Of a stretch of 61,876 bases of DNA, positions 44,464 to 53,264 are shown piece by piece. The DNA lies in assembly GCA_002491905.1 (NCBI GenBank), contig DKWV01000018.1, positions 1 to 61,876 of the forward strand, read 5' to 3'. The stretch's first letter is position 1, and each line of letters opens with the position of its first letter. The notes under the pieces are model-generated. The model did not search any database, was not told where the DNA came from, and saw only the letters and a list, made by a program, of their open reading frames with translations. Position numbers and translations under genes: made by a program. The stretch is from Lachnospiraceae bacterium UBA7143 (GTDB lineage: Bacteria > Bacillota > Clostridia > Lachnospirales > Lachnospiraceae).

Positions 44464-46113
44464 TTAATGTTTCAACCTGAATCTGCTGGTCTGCGTCTGC
44501 AGCCGGTTCACCTGCTCATACAGCTCTGCGCTGACTGCCGCTGACTCTTCGCTGTTGGCGGTATTGGTCTGCACCACACTGGAAATCTGTCCCAGCGCAT
44601 CGGACACCTGTGAAATCGCCGTGGCCTCAATCTGTACCGCATCGGCAAACTCCTCAACCGCATCGTTCGACTGCGTAACCAGTGTAAGCGTCTTCTTTAA
44701 GGAAGTGGAAACCTCATCCACAATCCTGTTGCCGCGGCTCGCCGCCTGCACGGAATTTTCAATCAGTTCTTTGGTCGCCTTGGCCGCCTGATCAGACTTC
44801 GCCGCCAGATCCCGGACTTCCTTCGACACTACCGCAAAGCCCTTGCCTGCCTCGCCTGCCCTGCTGGCTTCCACAGCCGCGTTCAGCGCCAGAATATTCG
44901 TCTGGAAAGCGATATTCTCAATCGTGTCAATGATATTTTCAATCTGCTGAGAGGTCTCGCTGATATCCGTCATGGCGCTGACTAACTGCTCCATCTGCTG
45001 GCTGCTTAAGTTCACCTGATCTCCGGTAAGGCGAGCATTATCCCGCATTTCAGTGGCCATCTGCATATTTTTCTCCGCGCTTCTCGCCAGATCCTCCGTG
45101 GTAGCGGTTAACTCCTCCACCGCCGCCGCCTGATCGGTCGCGCCCTGGGCCAGCATCTGGGAACTGCCCGAGAGACTCTGCGCATGCCCAAACACCTTGT
45201 GTTCCACGGTGTTAATATTGGTCATCGCTGATGAGAGCGACGCCGTAAAGCTGTCAATAGAGTCCGAAATAGAACGGAAATCACCAATATAGGGAACCGA
45301 CGCAGCCACGTCAAAATTGCCGCCCGAAAGCTGCCTCATGATATGGTTGATATCTTCTATATATTGATTGATCCGCTCAATAGAGTCCTTCAGTGTTCTG
45401 GACAGATCACCGATCTCGTCGTTTGCGTTATAGTTCAACTCCACCTTCATGCAGCCTTCCTGCAGGGGTCTGGTCTTTTCCGTGATGAGCAGAATCGGCT
45501 TTACCACACGCTTCATGATATAGAGCACCAGGCTTAACATGAAAAACAGAGTCAGCAAAAGGCCAACACCCGTGACAACGTGCATGGTGGACACCGTTTT
45601 CTTCATATTCGCCTCGCTGATCTCATTAAGCTCCGTTCCACGCTCCACAACCTGGTCCAGAAGCCCCACCAGAACGCTGAGGTTACTCATAATGGTTTCC
45701 TGATAGTAGCTTTGCGCCTGCTCCGGATCCGTCTTATACAGCTCCAGCACATAAATGGCTGACTCATGCAGCTCCTTATGAAGCGGCTCAAGCTGGCTGC
45801 GCAGATTAAGGATTTCCCTGTCTTGTGTCCCTGCATCTCCGTAAAGCCACTGTCCCAGCACACAGCCCGTCGGGTCTGTGCTACCTGTAAACTCCGTACC
45901 GCTGTACAGCGCATTGCTCAAATTGGAAGACCACTTGTAATGAGCCGCCTCCGCCTTCTGCGCCCTCTGCAGGAGGGCGTTCACCGCAGCATTGTCCGCT
46001 TCCGAGGCCTCAATACTGTAAATGTTTTTGGTGGTCAGCAAACTAAAGAGCAATACCGCCAATAAGGCTGCCGCCACACGGGTTCCAGCCATGATCTTAA
46101 TACTTTTCCGCAT
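44464..46113 (-). CDS. Methyl-accepting chemotaxis protein with extracellular CZB-like domain
   Basis: A chemoreceptor of 549 residues. The first helix (about 10-28) is followed by an extracytoplasmic domain that matches the chemoreceptor zinc-binding (CZB) pattern: HYKW at His58, CVLGQWLY at Cys84 and HKELH at His112/His116. A second helix (about 183-205), a HAMP domain and the signalling domain follow. The tip includes FQTNILALNAAVEASRAGEAG and VVSKEVRDLA. The ATG at 46113 has AAAGGAG; an earlier in-frame Met at 46164 is not preferred. In other bacteria CZB senses zinc or hypochlorite, usually inside the cell, so the outside placement is notable. Confidence 0.9.
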   Translation of the reverse strand: MRKSIKIMAGTRVAAALLAVLLFSLLTTKNIYSIEASEADNAAVNALLQRAQKAEAAHYKWSSNLSNALYSGTEFTGSTDPTGCVLGQWLYGDAGTQDREILNLRSQLEPLHKELHESAIYVLELYKTDPEQAQSYYQETIMSNLSVLVGLLDQVVERGTELNEISEANMKKTVSTMHVVTGVGLLLTLFFMLSLVLYIMKRVVKPILLITEKTRPLQEGCMKVELNYNANDEIGDLSRTLKDSIERINQYIEDINHIMRQLSGGNFDVAASVPYIGDFRSISDSIDSFTASLSSAMTNINTVEHKVFGHAQSLSGSSQMLAQGATDQAAAVEELTATTEDLARSAEKNMQMATEMRDNARLTGDQVNLSSQQMEQLVSAMTDISETSQQIENIIDTIENIAFQTNILALNAAVEASRAGEAGKGFAVVSKEVRDLAAKSDQAAKATKELIENSVQAASRGNRIVDEVSTSLKKTLTLVTQSNDAVEEFADAVQIEATAISQVSDALGQISSVVQTNTANSEESAAVSAELYEQVNRLQTQTSRFRLKH

Positions 46114-46258
46114 CCTCGTTCTCCTTTGCTCTCTGATTGGGTTATGTAGGACAAATATCCGCACTTTCCGTTTAGAAAAAAAGCCAGCCTTCTTTTATGG
46201 TAACATAGCCGTATTGAGGTTATCCTGCCATAAAGCAAAGCCGGAATTATATGAGTAA

Positions 46259-46287
46259 ATTGTAGCATAATCACCGTTTTATTGCAA
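46259..46287 (-). promoter_or_regulatory. Promoter of the chemoreceptor gene
   Basis: On the minus strand TTGCAA, a 17-base spacer and TACAAT, about 145 bases before the start codon. The leader between them is long enough for a regulatory RNA, but no known riboswitch was recognised. Confidence 0.65.
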
Positions 46288-46291
46288 TCAC

Positions 46292-47695
46292 TTAAAACAA
46301 ATCCGTGTGCCACTTTCCAGCAGATAAAACCTCCTCCGAGGTTCCATTCCCCCTCTGTTCAAATCCTCCGACGCACGCCGCCACCGCCCCGCACGTCCGC
46401 TCAATCAGCTCGTCAGTGTGGGCGTCCGACACAAACATGGCTTCAAACTGGGACGGCGCCACATAAATGCCCCTCTGTAGCATCCCGTTAAAATAATCCG
46501 CGAAAGCCTTCCTGTCACATCGGCACGCGTCCCCATAATTTTCCACTTTCCGATCACGTTTTCTCCCCTCCTGCCGTCCCAGTTCGAAAACATCTTTCTC
46601 CCGGACAGAGTCGTTCCAGCCGGGGACAAAAAATGCCGAGAGCAGCGAACCGGCCCGGTTCACCGTCAGACCAGCTTTGCAGAAAGCCTCTTCCAGCTTC
46701 TGCGCCCGTCTGTCGATCCTCTCATAAATTCCCGTATCCTCCATCAGAATTTTCAGCGTTGCTATACCGGCCGCCACCGCGACGGGATTCCCCGACAAGG
46801 TTCCCGCCTGATAAACCTTTCCAAGCGGTGCGACGCATGACATGATATCCCGCCTGCCGCCATAAGCCGCCAAAGGCATACCGCCGCCCACAATCTTACC
46901 GAAAGTGTACAGATCGGCGTGTACTCCCGTGTACTGGGATGCGCCGCCCAGTCCCAGCCGGAAGCCAGTAATCACCTCATCGAAAAGCAGAAGGGCACCA
47001 TATTCTCTCGTAATACGCCTCAAAAATTCCAAGAATCCCTCTTTCGGAGGCACCACGCCCATATTGGCGGCCACCGGCTCCACCACAACTGCCGCCACTT
47101 GACCGTGATTTTCCTCCATCAGAGCGCGCACGGATTCCTCATCGTTGTAGACTGCCGTCAAAGTGTCCGCCGCATACCCCGCCGGTACGCCCGCGCTGTC
47201 CGGCACAGACTGGGTCATAAGGCCGGAACCTGCCTTCACCAGCAGACCGTCGGAATGGCCGTGGTAATTTCCTGCAAACTTGATTATCTTATCCCTGCCC
47301 GTATACCCTCTGGCCACGCGCACGGCACTCATCACCGCCTCCGTCCCGGAACTGACTAACCGCACCATCTCTACATCCGGCACGCAGGCGCCTATCAGCT
47401 CCGCAAGCTCCACTTCTCCCGCCGTGGGCGCGCCAAACGTAAGGCCGTCCGCGCAGGCTCTCTGCACAGCCTCCACCACCTGCGGATGGGCATGTCCCAG
47501 AATCCCGGGACCCCAGGAACAGACATAATCCAGATACCGGTTGCCGTCCGCATCAAAGAGCCACGGTCCCTGCGCCCTCTCTACAAAGAAGGGATGCCTG
47601 CCCACCGCGCCGAATGCCCGCACCGGGGAATTGACCCCGCCGGGAATCAACCCCTGTGCCCTCTCATAAAGTTGTTCAGATCTGTCCCATTTCAT
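46292..47695 (-). CDS. hemL: Glutamate-1-semialdehyde 2,1-aminomutase with insertion
   Basis: Makes 5-aminolevulinate from glutamate-1-semialdehyde, a PLP enzyme. It has 467 residues, about 40 longer than usual. The PLP lysine is Lys267 in YTFGKIVGGGMPLAAYGG. RAFGAVGRHPFF and SSGTEAVMSAVRVARG are typical. An extra basic segment of about 30-35 residues, EGRKRDRKVENYGDACRCDR, sits near residue 385 between the standard FFVPG and ADYFN blocks, and the C-terminus is extended. It is the last gene of the tetrapyrrole operon, three bases after hemB. Confidence 0.95.
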   Translation of the reverse strand: MKWDRSEQLYERAQGLIPGGVNSPVRAFGAVGRHPFFVERAQGPWLFDADGNRYLDYVCSWGPGILGHAHPQVVEAVQRACADGLTFGAPTAGEVELAELIGACVPDVEMVRLVSSGTEAVMSAVRVARGYTGRDKIIKFAGNYHGHSDGLLVKAGSGLMTQSVPDSAGVPAGYAADTLTAVYNDEESVRALMEENHGQVAAVVVEPVAANMGVVPPKEGFLEFLRRITREYGALLLFDEVITGFRLGLGGASQYTGVHADLYTFGKIVGGGMPLAAYGGRRDIMSCVAPLGKVYQAGTLSGNPVAVAAGIATLKILMEDTGIYERIDRRAQKLEEAFCKAGLTVNRAGSLLSAFFVPGWNDSVREKDVFELGRQEGRKRDRKVENYGDACRCDRKAFADYFNGMLQRGIYVAPSQFEAMFVSDAHTDELIERTCGAVAACVGGFEQRGNGTSEEVLSAGKWHTDLF

Positions 47696-47698
47696 AAT

Positions 47699-48664
47699 TT
47701 ACCCCTCTTTAATCCACTTTGCTGCATCCAGCGCGTGATAGGTAATGATAATCTTTGCGCCCGCCCGCTTCATGGCCGTAAGATTCTCCATCACAATCCG
47801 TCTCTCGTCAATCCATCCATTTGCGGCAGCCGCTTTGACCATAGCATACTCTCCGCTCACATTGTACACCGCAAGAGGCATGTCAAAGGTAAGCGCCGCC
47901 TCCTTCAACACGTCCAGATAGGCGAGGGCCGGTTTGACCATCACAATGTCCGCCCCCTCTTCTATATCCGCCCGGATTTCCCGCAGTGCCTCCTGTCCGT
48001 TGGCACAGTCCATCTGATAGCTCTTACGGTCCCCGAACCCCGGCGCCGACTGCGCCGCATCCCGGAACGGCCCGTAATAAGCCGAGGCAAATTTCGCGCT
48101 GTAAGCCATAATCGGCGTCTGGGTAAACCCGGCCTGATCGAGCCCCTCCCGTATGGCTGCCACCCGGCCGTCCATCATATCCGAAGGAGCCACCATATCC
48201 GCCCCGGCTTCCACAAGACTCACCGCCATCTTCACCAGATAAGGCAGCGTCTCGTCGTTTAAGATTTCCTCCCCGTGCACCATCCCGCAATGCCCGTGGG
48301 ACGTGTATTCACAAAGGCACACATCCACCACAACATAGATTTCCGGGTACTTTTCCCGGATGTGACGGACCGCCCTCTGGGTGATGCCATCCTCTGCATA
48401 GGCCTGACTCCCCTGCGGATCCTTGCTGGCAGGAATGCCAAAAAGCATCACGCCCCCGATGTCTGCCTCCTTTACCTGTTCTAAAATCTCATCCATGCAG
48501 TCAATGGAGTACTGGTAGATGCCCGGCATGGAATCCACCGGATGCTTCCTGTTTTCCCCTTCTGCCACAAAAATCGGATAGATAAAATCCTTCGGATGAA
48601 GTCTTGTCTCCTGCATCACGGAACGGATTCTCTCATCCCTTCTCAATCTTCTGAATCGGTGCAT
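47699..48664 (-). CDS. hemB: Porphobilinogen synthase
   Basis: Condenses two 5-aminolevulinates to porphobilinogen. It has 321 residues. The zinc-binding triad is DVCLCEYTSHGHCG (Cys116, Cys118, Cys126), so this is the zinc type. The Schiff-base lysines are Lys191 in AYSAKFASAYYGPFRDA and Lys244 in VMVKPAL. It lies three bases before hemL and starts just after the cobA-hemD stop, in a tightly packed operon. Confidence 0.97.
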   Translation of the reverse strand: MHRFRRLRRDERIRSVMQETRLHPKDFIYPIFVAEGENRKHPVDSMPGIYQYSIDCMDEILEQVKEADIGGVMLFGIPASKDPQGSQAYAEDGITQRAVRHIREKYPEIYVVVDVCLCEYTSHGHCGMVHGEEILNDETLPYLVKMAVSLVEAGADMVAPSDMMDGRVAAIREGLDQAGFTQTPIMAYSAKFASAYYGPFRDAAQSAPGFGDRKSYQMDCANGQEALREIRADIEEGADIVMVKPALAYLDVLKEAALTFDMPLAVYNVSGEYAMVKAAAANGWIDERRIVMENLTAMKRAGAKIIITYHALDAAKWIKEG

Positions 48665-48667
48665 GAT

Positions 48668-50251
48668 TTATCTTCCCCTTTCTTTTTCATCGTTCGGTCT
48701 TCTGGAAATATCCCCTGTATCCGGGATTTTCCGGCGCGGGAAAAGTCCGCACAGACACTCTGCAATGGCGTCCACACTGGATTCCTCCGCAATCAGAGGC
48801 GGCTTTGCCCCAAACTTACACACTTCTTTGGCACACCGTTCCCCGATGCAGACAAAACGGCTCCTTGCGTTCTGTAGGCCGCTCTTTTCCAATCCCTCAA
48901 AATAGGCTCGCGCGCCCATAGCGGAACCAAAGACAATATAGTCCGGCTCTTTTGCGATCACCGCATCCCGTTTGTCCTCCTGCACACTCAGCTCATAGAG
49001 GGGATACTCTGTATAAGGAATCCCCCGTTCCTGAAATGTAGACGGCAGGATATCGCTCCCCTGTCTGGCACGCAGAGAAATTGCGGAACATGACGTCCGC
49101 ATTTCGTCCGGCCGTTCCTGCACTATGACATCTGAGAGTCCCTGCGCCAGATGCGGAGAATCATAATCCTCCGGCATATAGTCCGCGTAGATCCCGGCCT
49201 CCTGCAGCGCGGACGCCGTCCCCGGGCCGATCACCGCGATCTTCTTATCATGCAGCGTCCTCAGATCCCGCCGCTCCCGCCGCATCTTTTCCAGAAAAAC
49301 CTGCACCCCGTTGGGACTGGTGAAGACAAGCCAGCCATAATCCGCGAAATCCGGCAGGGCACTTTCCGTGGGCACAATCTCCATAAAGCTCATATCACAC
49401 AAATCCGCGCCTTTTTCCCGAAGTACGCAGGACAATCTTTGCGCAAAGTGCGCTGTCCCGGTCACGCCCACGCTGATTCCCGAGAGGGGCAGCGTCTCCC
49501 GCTCTTTCTCCCCCGCCGTCAACTCCAGTTTCGCCACCACGCCTACCACGATCACCGCCGGGGAGGTAATCCCCTGTTTCGCCGCTCTGGCGGGGAGTTC
49601 AAGCAGCGGTGATCTTACAACTCTCTGCCGCCCGGTCGTTCCTTCCATAATAATGGCGCAGGGCGTATTCCGGTCCTTTCCGGCCGCAAGCAGACCGGTC
49701 ACAATCTCCGCCAGATGATGCATCCCCATCAGGATCACCAGCGTGCCGGTAAGCTGTGCCAGTGTCTGAAAATCCAGTCTCAGCTCCGCATGTCCGCCTG
49801 TTCCCGCCGCCGTCCCCGTCACCACCGTGACGCTGTCAGAAAGCCCCCTGTGGGTCACCGGAATCCCTGCCGCCGCCGGAGCCGCTATGGCCGACGTGAT
49901 ACCGGGAATCTCCTCACAGCGGATGCCCGCCTCGCGCACCGCCATAAACTCTTCCCCGCCCCTGCCGAACACGTAAGGATCCCCGCCCTTTAACCGCACC
50001 ACCGTTTTCCCCTCCCGCGCCTTTTCCACCAGAAGGGCATTGATTTCGTCCTGCTTCCTGCTGTGACAGCCATACCGTTTTCCCACATATATTTTTTCAC
50101 ACGCCGGCTTCGTCCACTGTAACAGTTCGTCAGCCAAAAGGCTGTCATAAACCACCGTGTCGCAGCTCTGCAGAGCCTTTAATGCTTTTAACGTCACAAG
50201 GCCGGCATCGCCGCAGCCGCCTCCCACCAGATATACTTTCCCCTCTCTCAC
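48668..50251 (-). CDS. Fused uroporphyrinogen-III C-methyltransferase / uroporphyrinogen-III synthase
   Basis: A 527-residue CobA-HemD fusion. Residues 1-240 are the SAM-dependent methyltransferase: YLVGGGCGDAGLVTLKA, LKGGDPYVFGRGGEE and PGITSAIAAPAAAGIPVTHRG. This part makes precorrin-2. Residues about 260-500 are the uroporphyrinogen-III synthase fold, with FTSPNGVQVF and IGPGTASALQEAG. The fusion channels tetrapyrrole toward siroheme and cobalamin. It begins 136 bases after hemC; that gap shows no promoter or gene. The fusion is common in Clostridia. Confidence 0.95.
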   Translation of the reverse strand: MREGKVYLVGGGCGDAGLVTLKALKALQSCDTVVYDSLLADELLQWTKPACEKIYVGKRYGCHSRKQDEINALLVEKAREGKTVVRLKGGDPYVFGRGGEEFMAVREAGIRCEEIPGITSAIAAPAAAGIPVTHRGLSDSVTVVTGTAAGTGGHAELRLDFQTLAQLTGTLVILMGMHHLAEIVTGLLAAGKDRNTPCAIIMEGTTGRQRVVRSPLLELPARAAKQGITSPAVIVVGVVAKLELTAGEKERETLPLSGISVGVTGTAHFAQRLSCVLREKGADLCDMSFMEIVPTESALPDFADYGWLVFTSPNGVQVFLEKMRRERRDLRTLHDKKIAVIGPGTASALQEAGIYADYMPEDYDSPHLAQGLSDVIVQERPDEMRTSCSAISLRARQGSDILPSTFQERGIPYTEYPLYELSVQEDKRDAVIAKEPDYIVFGSAMGARAYFEGLEKSGLQNARSRFVCIGERCAKEVCKFGAKPPLIAEESSVDAIAECLCGLFPRRKIPDTGDISRRPNDEKERGR

Positions 50252-50387
50252 ATCCGCTGTTCTCCTTTACTCCGCATCATGTCTGCCGATCTATTTGCCG
50301 TTTTTAAAGTCCGCACTATAGGTTGTTCTCTTCTTCCGGCCGTTTAACTGTCTTCACAGTCATACAGCCCATCTACGCCGCACGCAC

Positions 50388-51320
50388 TTATTTATCCCGT
50401 CCCTTTACTGTGCGCGCCGCCTCCCGTGCCAACCGCCTGCCTTCCTCCGTGCTGACTACTCCGGTCATTCTAACTCGGCAATCCGCGTACATCACATCCA
50501 GAAGAAGTCTGTCCCGCGCAGTCCGTTCCCGCCTGCACCACGCTGCCGCTGCCTCGCTGCAGTCCGCCGATAGCTGTGCCAGCGTCTCCCGCTCCACCTC
50601 GAAACAGAGCGCCGTCTCCCCGTCCGTAATTTTCTCACAGATTTTGACCGCCTCAGTCTCTTCCACAGCCTCCACCGCAATAATACCCTGACAGGCCGCC
50701 GGCAAAAACAGTTCCGGGGACAGGGGATAAAAATCAAAGGCGTTTTCCCACTCCGGGCTGCTGTCCAGACGGTCCAGCCCTGCCTTCGCCAAAATAATGC
50801 CGTCGTAACCGCCCTCCTGCAGTTTGCGCAATCTCGTGTCCACATTGCCGCGGATTTCCCGGCAGACTACATTTTCCCAAACTTTTCCCGCAAGAACCTG
50901 CCGCCGCCTGCTGCCGGTCCCGACGCAAAACTGCCCGGAAAAACCTGAAGAACCGCAGCCGCCCCGCCTTAATATCGGCGTCCTGCCCCCTTTCGGCACC
51001 ACCAGCACATCCCGCACGTCGGCTCTTGGCAGAACCGCCGCGATCGTCAGCCCCTCCGCCAGTGTCATGGGCAGATCCTTCGCCGAGTGCACCGCCAAAT
51101 CAATCTCCCCGGAGAGCAGCGCCTGCTCCAGCTCCGACGCAAAAATTCCCTTATCTCCGATTTCCGAAAGCGGCCTGTCCTGTATCCGATCCCCTCTGGT
51201 GCGCAAAATGACAAGCTCTGTCTCAGTCCCGCCGCATGTCTGCGATAACGTTTCCTGCACAAGTGCCGCCTGTTTTAAAGCCAGCCTGCTTCCTCTTGTC
51301 CCAATCCTGATTTTATCCAT
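50388..51320 (-). CDS. hemC: Hydroxymethylbilane synthase (divergent)
   Basis: Porphobilinogen deaminase, 310 residues, making the linear tetrapyrrole. RIGTRGSRLALKQA starts it, the catalytic Asp82 is in VHSAKDLP, and the NVDTRLRKLQEGGYDGIILAKAGLDRL block (NVDTRLRKLQEGGYDG) is typical. The Cys that carries the dipyrromethane cofactor is Cys254 in LSADCSEAAAAW, where most enzymes read LxGGCQVPI. A Gly/Cys-rich stretch near 110-135 (RGGCGSSGFSGQ) is an insertion. The position of the cofactor Cys fits, but the context is clearly divergent. It lies between the SirC-like and cobA-hemD genes. Confidence 0.92.
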   Translation of the reverse strand: MDKIRIGTRGSRLALKQAALVQETLSQTCGGTETELVILRTRGDRIQDRPLSEIGDKGIFASELEQALLSGEIDLAVHSAKDLPMTLAEGLTIAAVLPRADVRDVLVVPKGGRTPILRRGGCGSSGFSGQFCVGTGSRRRQVLAGKVWENVVCREIRGNVDTRLRKLQEGGYDGIILAKAGLDRLDSSPEWENAFDFYPLSPELFLPAACQGIIAVEAVEETEAVKICEKITDGETALCFEVERETLAQLSADCSEAAAAWCRRERTARDRLLLDVMYADCRVRMTGVVSTEEGRRLAREAARTVKGRDK

Positions 51321-51424
51321 ATTTCTGGCTGCCCTTTCTCCGCTCCCGTCTATAGCAAGTCAAATCTGCCTGTTCCCATCCGCACTTGGCGGCTGCCACA
51401 TGTCCCGATGCTCACACCCGTTCC

Positions 51425-52078
51425 CTATTGCACTTCATGCCGTCCCCATGTATTGACCAAGCGAGTCAGTCCTTCTAACGAGACCGCTCCCTCTCTTTCC
51501 ATACAGTAGGAAAAGAGCTTCTCAAACAGCTTCTTTCTTTCGCTCTCCTCCACTTCCGCCGCCATCACGGCGGGTCGTATTTGACCTAATAAGTCAATTA
51601 TGTTTCCAATTCCTTCCGGCAGCATCCCTTCGATCTCCCGCCTCACCCACGATGACGTAAACGGGCTTTTTCCGTCCGTGGAAATCCCGACGGTGAGAGG
51701 TCCGTCCTTGACAAGCGCCGGAAAGAAAAAGGTGCATTTTTCCCTGTCATCCGCCACATTGACGGGAATACGCCGCTCTCTGCAGTAATCCGCAATCCGC
51801 CCGTTAAGTGCCTCGTCGTCCGTAGCCGCAACCACAAAATCGGCACCGTGCAGATCTTCTATCTGAAATTCACGCTCCTTAAAATGAAGGGAGGCCGCCG
51901 CGTCCTCCTGCAGCAGCTCTCCCTGTATCCTCACGCAAGCCTCTATGTCCGGCGCAACCACCGTCAATTCCGGCCCGAACAGAAGCAGCTTTTCCACTTT
52001 TCTTGCAGCCACCGTTCCGCCGCCCACAATCACACCGCGTCTTCCCTCCAGTTCCACGAAAAACGGAAAATATCCCAT
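51425..52078 (-). CDS. Precorrin-2 dehydrogenase (SirC-like)
   Basis: A 217-residue NAD-dependent dehydrogenase that oxidises precorrin-2 to sirohydrochlorin. The Rossmann loop is VGGGTVAARKVEKLL at about residues 18-32, followed by NVADDREKCTFFFPALVKDG and GISTDGKSPFTSSWVRREIE, which are typical of the Met8/SirC/CysG N-domain. There is no chelatase or methyltransferase domain fused to it; the methyltransferase is the CobA part two genes downstream. A ferrochelatase for siroheme was not found in the window. The ATG lies 14 bases after hemA. Confidence 0.9.
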   Translation of the reverse strand: MGYFPFFVELEGRRGVIVGGGTVAARKVEKLLLFGPELTVVAPDIEACVRIQGELLQEDAAASLHFKEREFQIEDLHGADFVVAATDDEALNGRIADYCRERRIPVNVADDREKCTFFFPALVKDGPLTVGISTDGKSPFTSSWVRREIEGMLPEGIGNIIDLLGQIRPAVMAAEVEESERKKLFEKLFSYCMEREGAVSLEGLTRLVNTWGRHEVQ

Positions 52079-52092
52079 GCAAACGCTCCTTT

Positions 52093-53226
52093 TTATATGA
52101 CCGAATCGGTCAAAACCTTCATCACTGCCTCGAAAGAACCGCTGTCCAGCCCGTCTCTCAGCAGATAAAGCAGTTTCTCCGCCGAGCAGTCCGCATACCG
52201 CTCTTTCCAGCTCGTATCCCTCTCGGTAAACCGATGGAAGGCAAGCACCTTGCAGAGCCTTTCCAGCTCCTCCGCCAAAATCTCTTCCGCATCCGCAAAC
52301 GCCTGCCGTTTCAGCCTGTTATTCTCCTGTGCCAGCCTTTTGATATCGTCGAGGGTCACAAGACGGCAGCGCGCCAGCTTACCGATCTCCACATCCAGGT
52401 CCGGCGGCATGGAGATATCAAGAAAGAGCCGTTCCTTCTGCGTCCGTATGGCCTCCCTGACCCGCCCCGCCGTCAGCGTATAGTGCGGGCTGGTGGTTGC
52501 CGATATAACGGCGTCCACCTCATCCAAAGCCGTATAGCGGTTCTGATAGTCCACATGCTCCACCTGTTCGCCGCCGCTTTGACAGATGCCGTTGTGCGAC
52601 CGCACCGTGGCTATGACATGGACATTTTTCTGGCTTAACAGGTTCTTCAGGATAATACCGCCCATCTGCCCGCTGCTGCCCATCAGAAGCACTGTCTTAC
52701 GCGGCATCTGCAGGTGAGCCACCTCGCTTGCCGCCAGTGTGGCCACGGAGACTGCCGTTTTTGAGAGCATCGTCTCCGTTTTCACCCGCTTGGCGCACGC
52801 AATCGCCGCCTGAAAAACGCTGTTCAGCTCATATCCCGTATGCCCGGTCTCCTTGGCGATCATATAAGCGTCCCGCGTCTGCCCGAGGATTTCGTCCTCC
52901 CCGATCACCATAGACTCCATGCCGCAGACCACGCGGAACAGATGGTGCAGCGCTTTTTGTCCCTGATATCTTCTGGCAAGATTTCTGATTTGCTCGGCAT
53001 CGCTTCCCGAGACCTCCGAGAGTGTCTCTTCCAATTCCCGGAAGCGGTTCTCCTCCCCCTGCACATAGACTTCCGTGCGGTTGCAGGTGGACAGCAGCAC
53101 GCACTGTTCCACCCCTGTAACCGTCCGAAGCTTCTTCAGGAAATCTCCCGTTTTCTCTTTCGGAATGTAAAACTTCTCCCGCTCTCCCGACGACGCCGTC
53201 TTATGACTGATACTGATACACTCCAT
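52093..53226 (-). CDS. hemA: Glutamyl-tRNA reductase
   Basis: First committed step of C5-pathway tetrapyrrole synthesis: reduces glutamyl-tRNA to glutamate-1-semialdehyde. It has 377 residues. The catalytic Cys48 is in LLSTCNRTE, and VVCGMESMVIGEDEILGQTRDAY is near residue 98 (VIGEDEILGQ). The NADPH fold follows, with LLMGSSGQMGGII instead of the usual GAGEMG. It lies 38 bases downstream of the sulfite-reductase-like fusion gene on the same strand, with no terminator between them. Confidence 0.95.
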   Translation of the reverse strand: MECISISHKTASSGEREKFYIPKEKTGDFLKKLRTVTGVEQCVLLSTCNRTEVYVQGEENRFRELEETLSEVSGSDAEQIRNLARRYQGQKALHHLFRVVCGMESMVIGEDEILGQTRDAYMIAKETGHTGYELNSVFQAAIACAKRVKTETMLSKTAVSVATLAASEVAHLQMPRKTVLLMGSSGQMGGIILKNLLSQKNVHVIATVRSHNGICQSGGEQVEHVDYQNRYTALDEVDAVISATTSPHYTLTAGRVREAIRTQKERLFLDISMPPDLDVEIGKLARCRLVTLDDIKRLAQENNRLKRQAFADAEEILAEELERLCKVLAFHRFTERDTSWKERYADCSAEKLLYLLRDGLDSGSFEAVMKVLTDSVI

Positions 53227-53264
53227 CTTTTCTAACCTGTCTCATGATTTTTTAAGTCATGTTT

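Noticed and set aside
46114..46258. Possible c-di-GMP riboswitch in the chemoreceptor leader
   Set aside because: The position is attractive and there is a GGATAACC-like block, but the conserved core and second stem of the class I aptamer were not found. A covariance scan would settle it.
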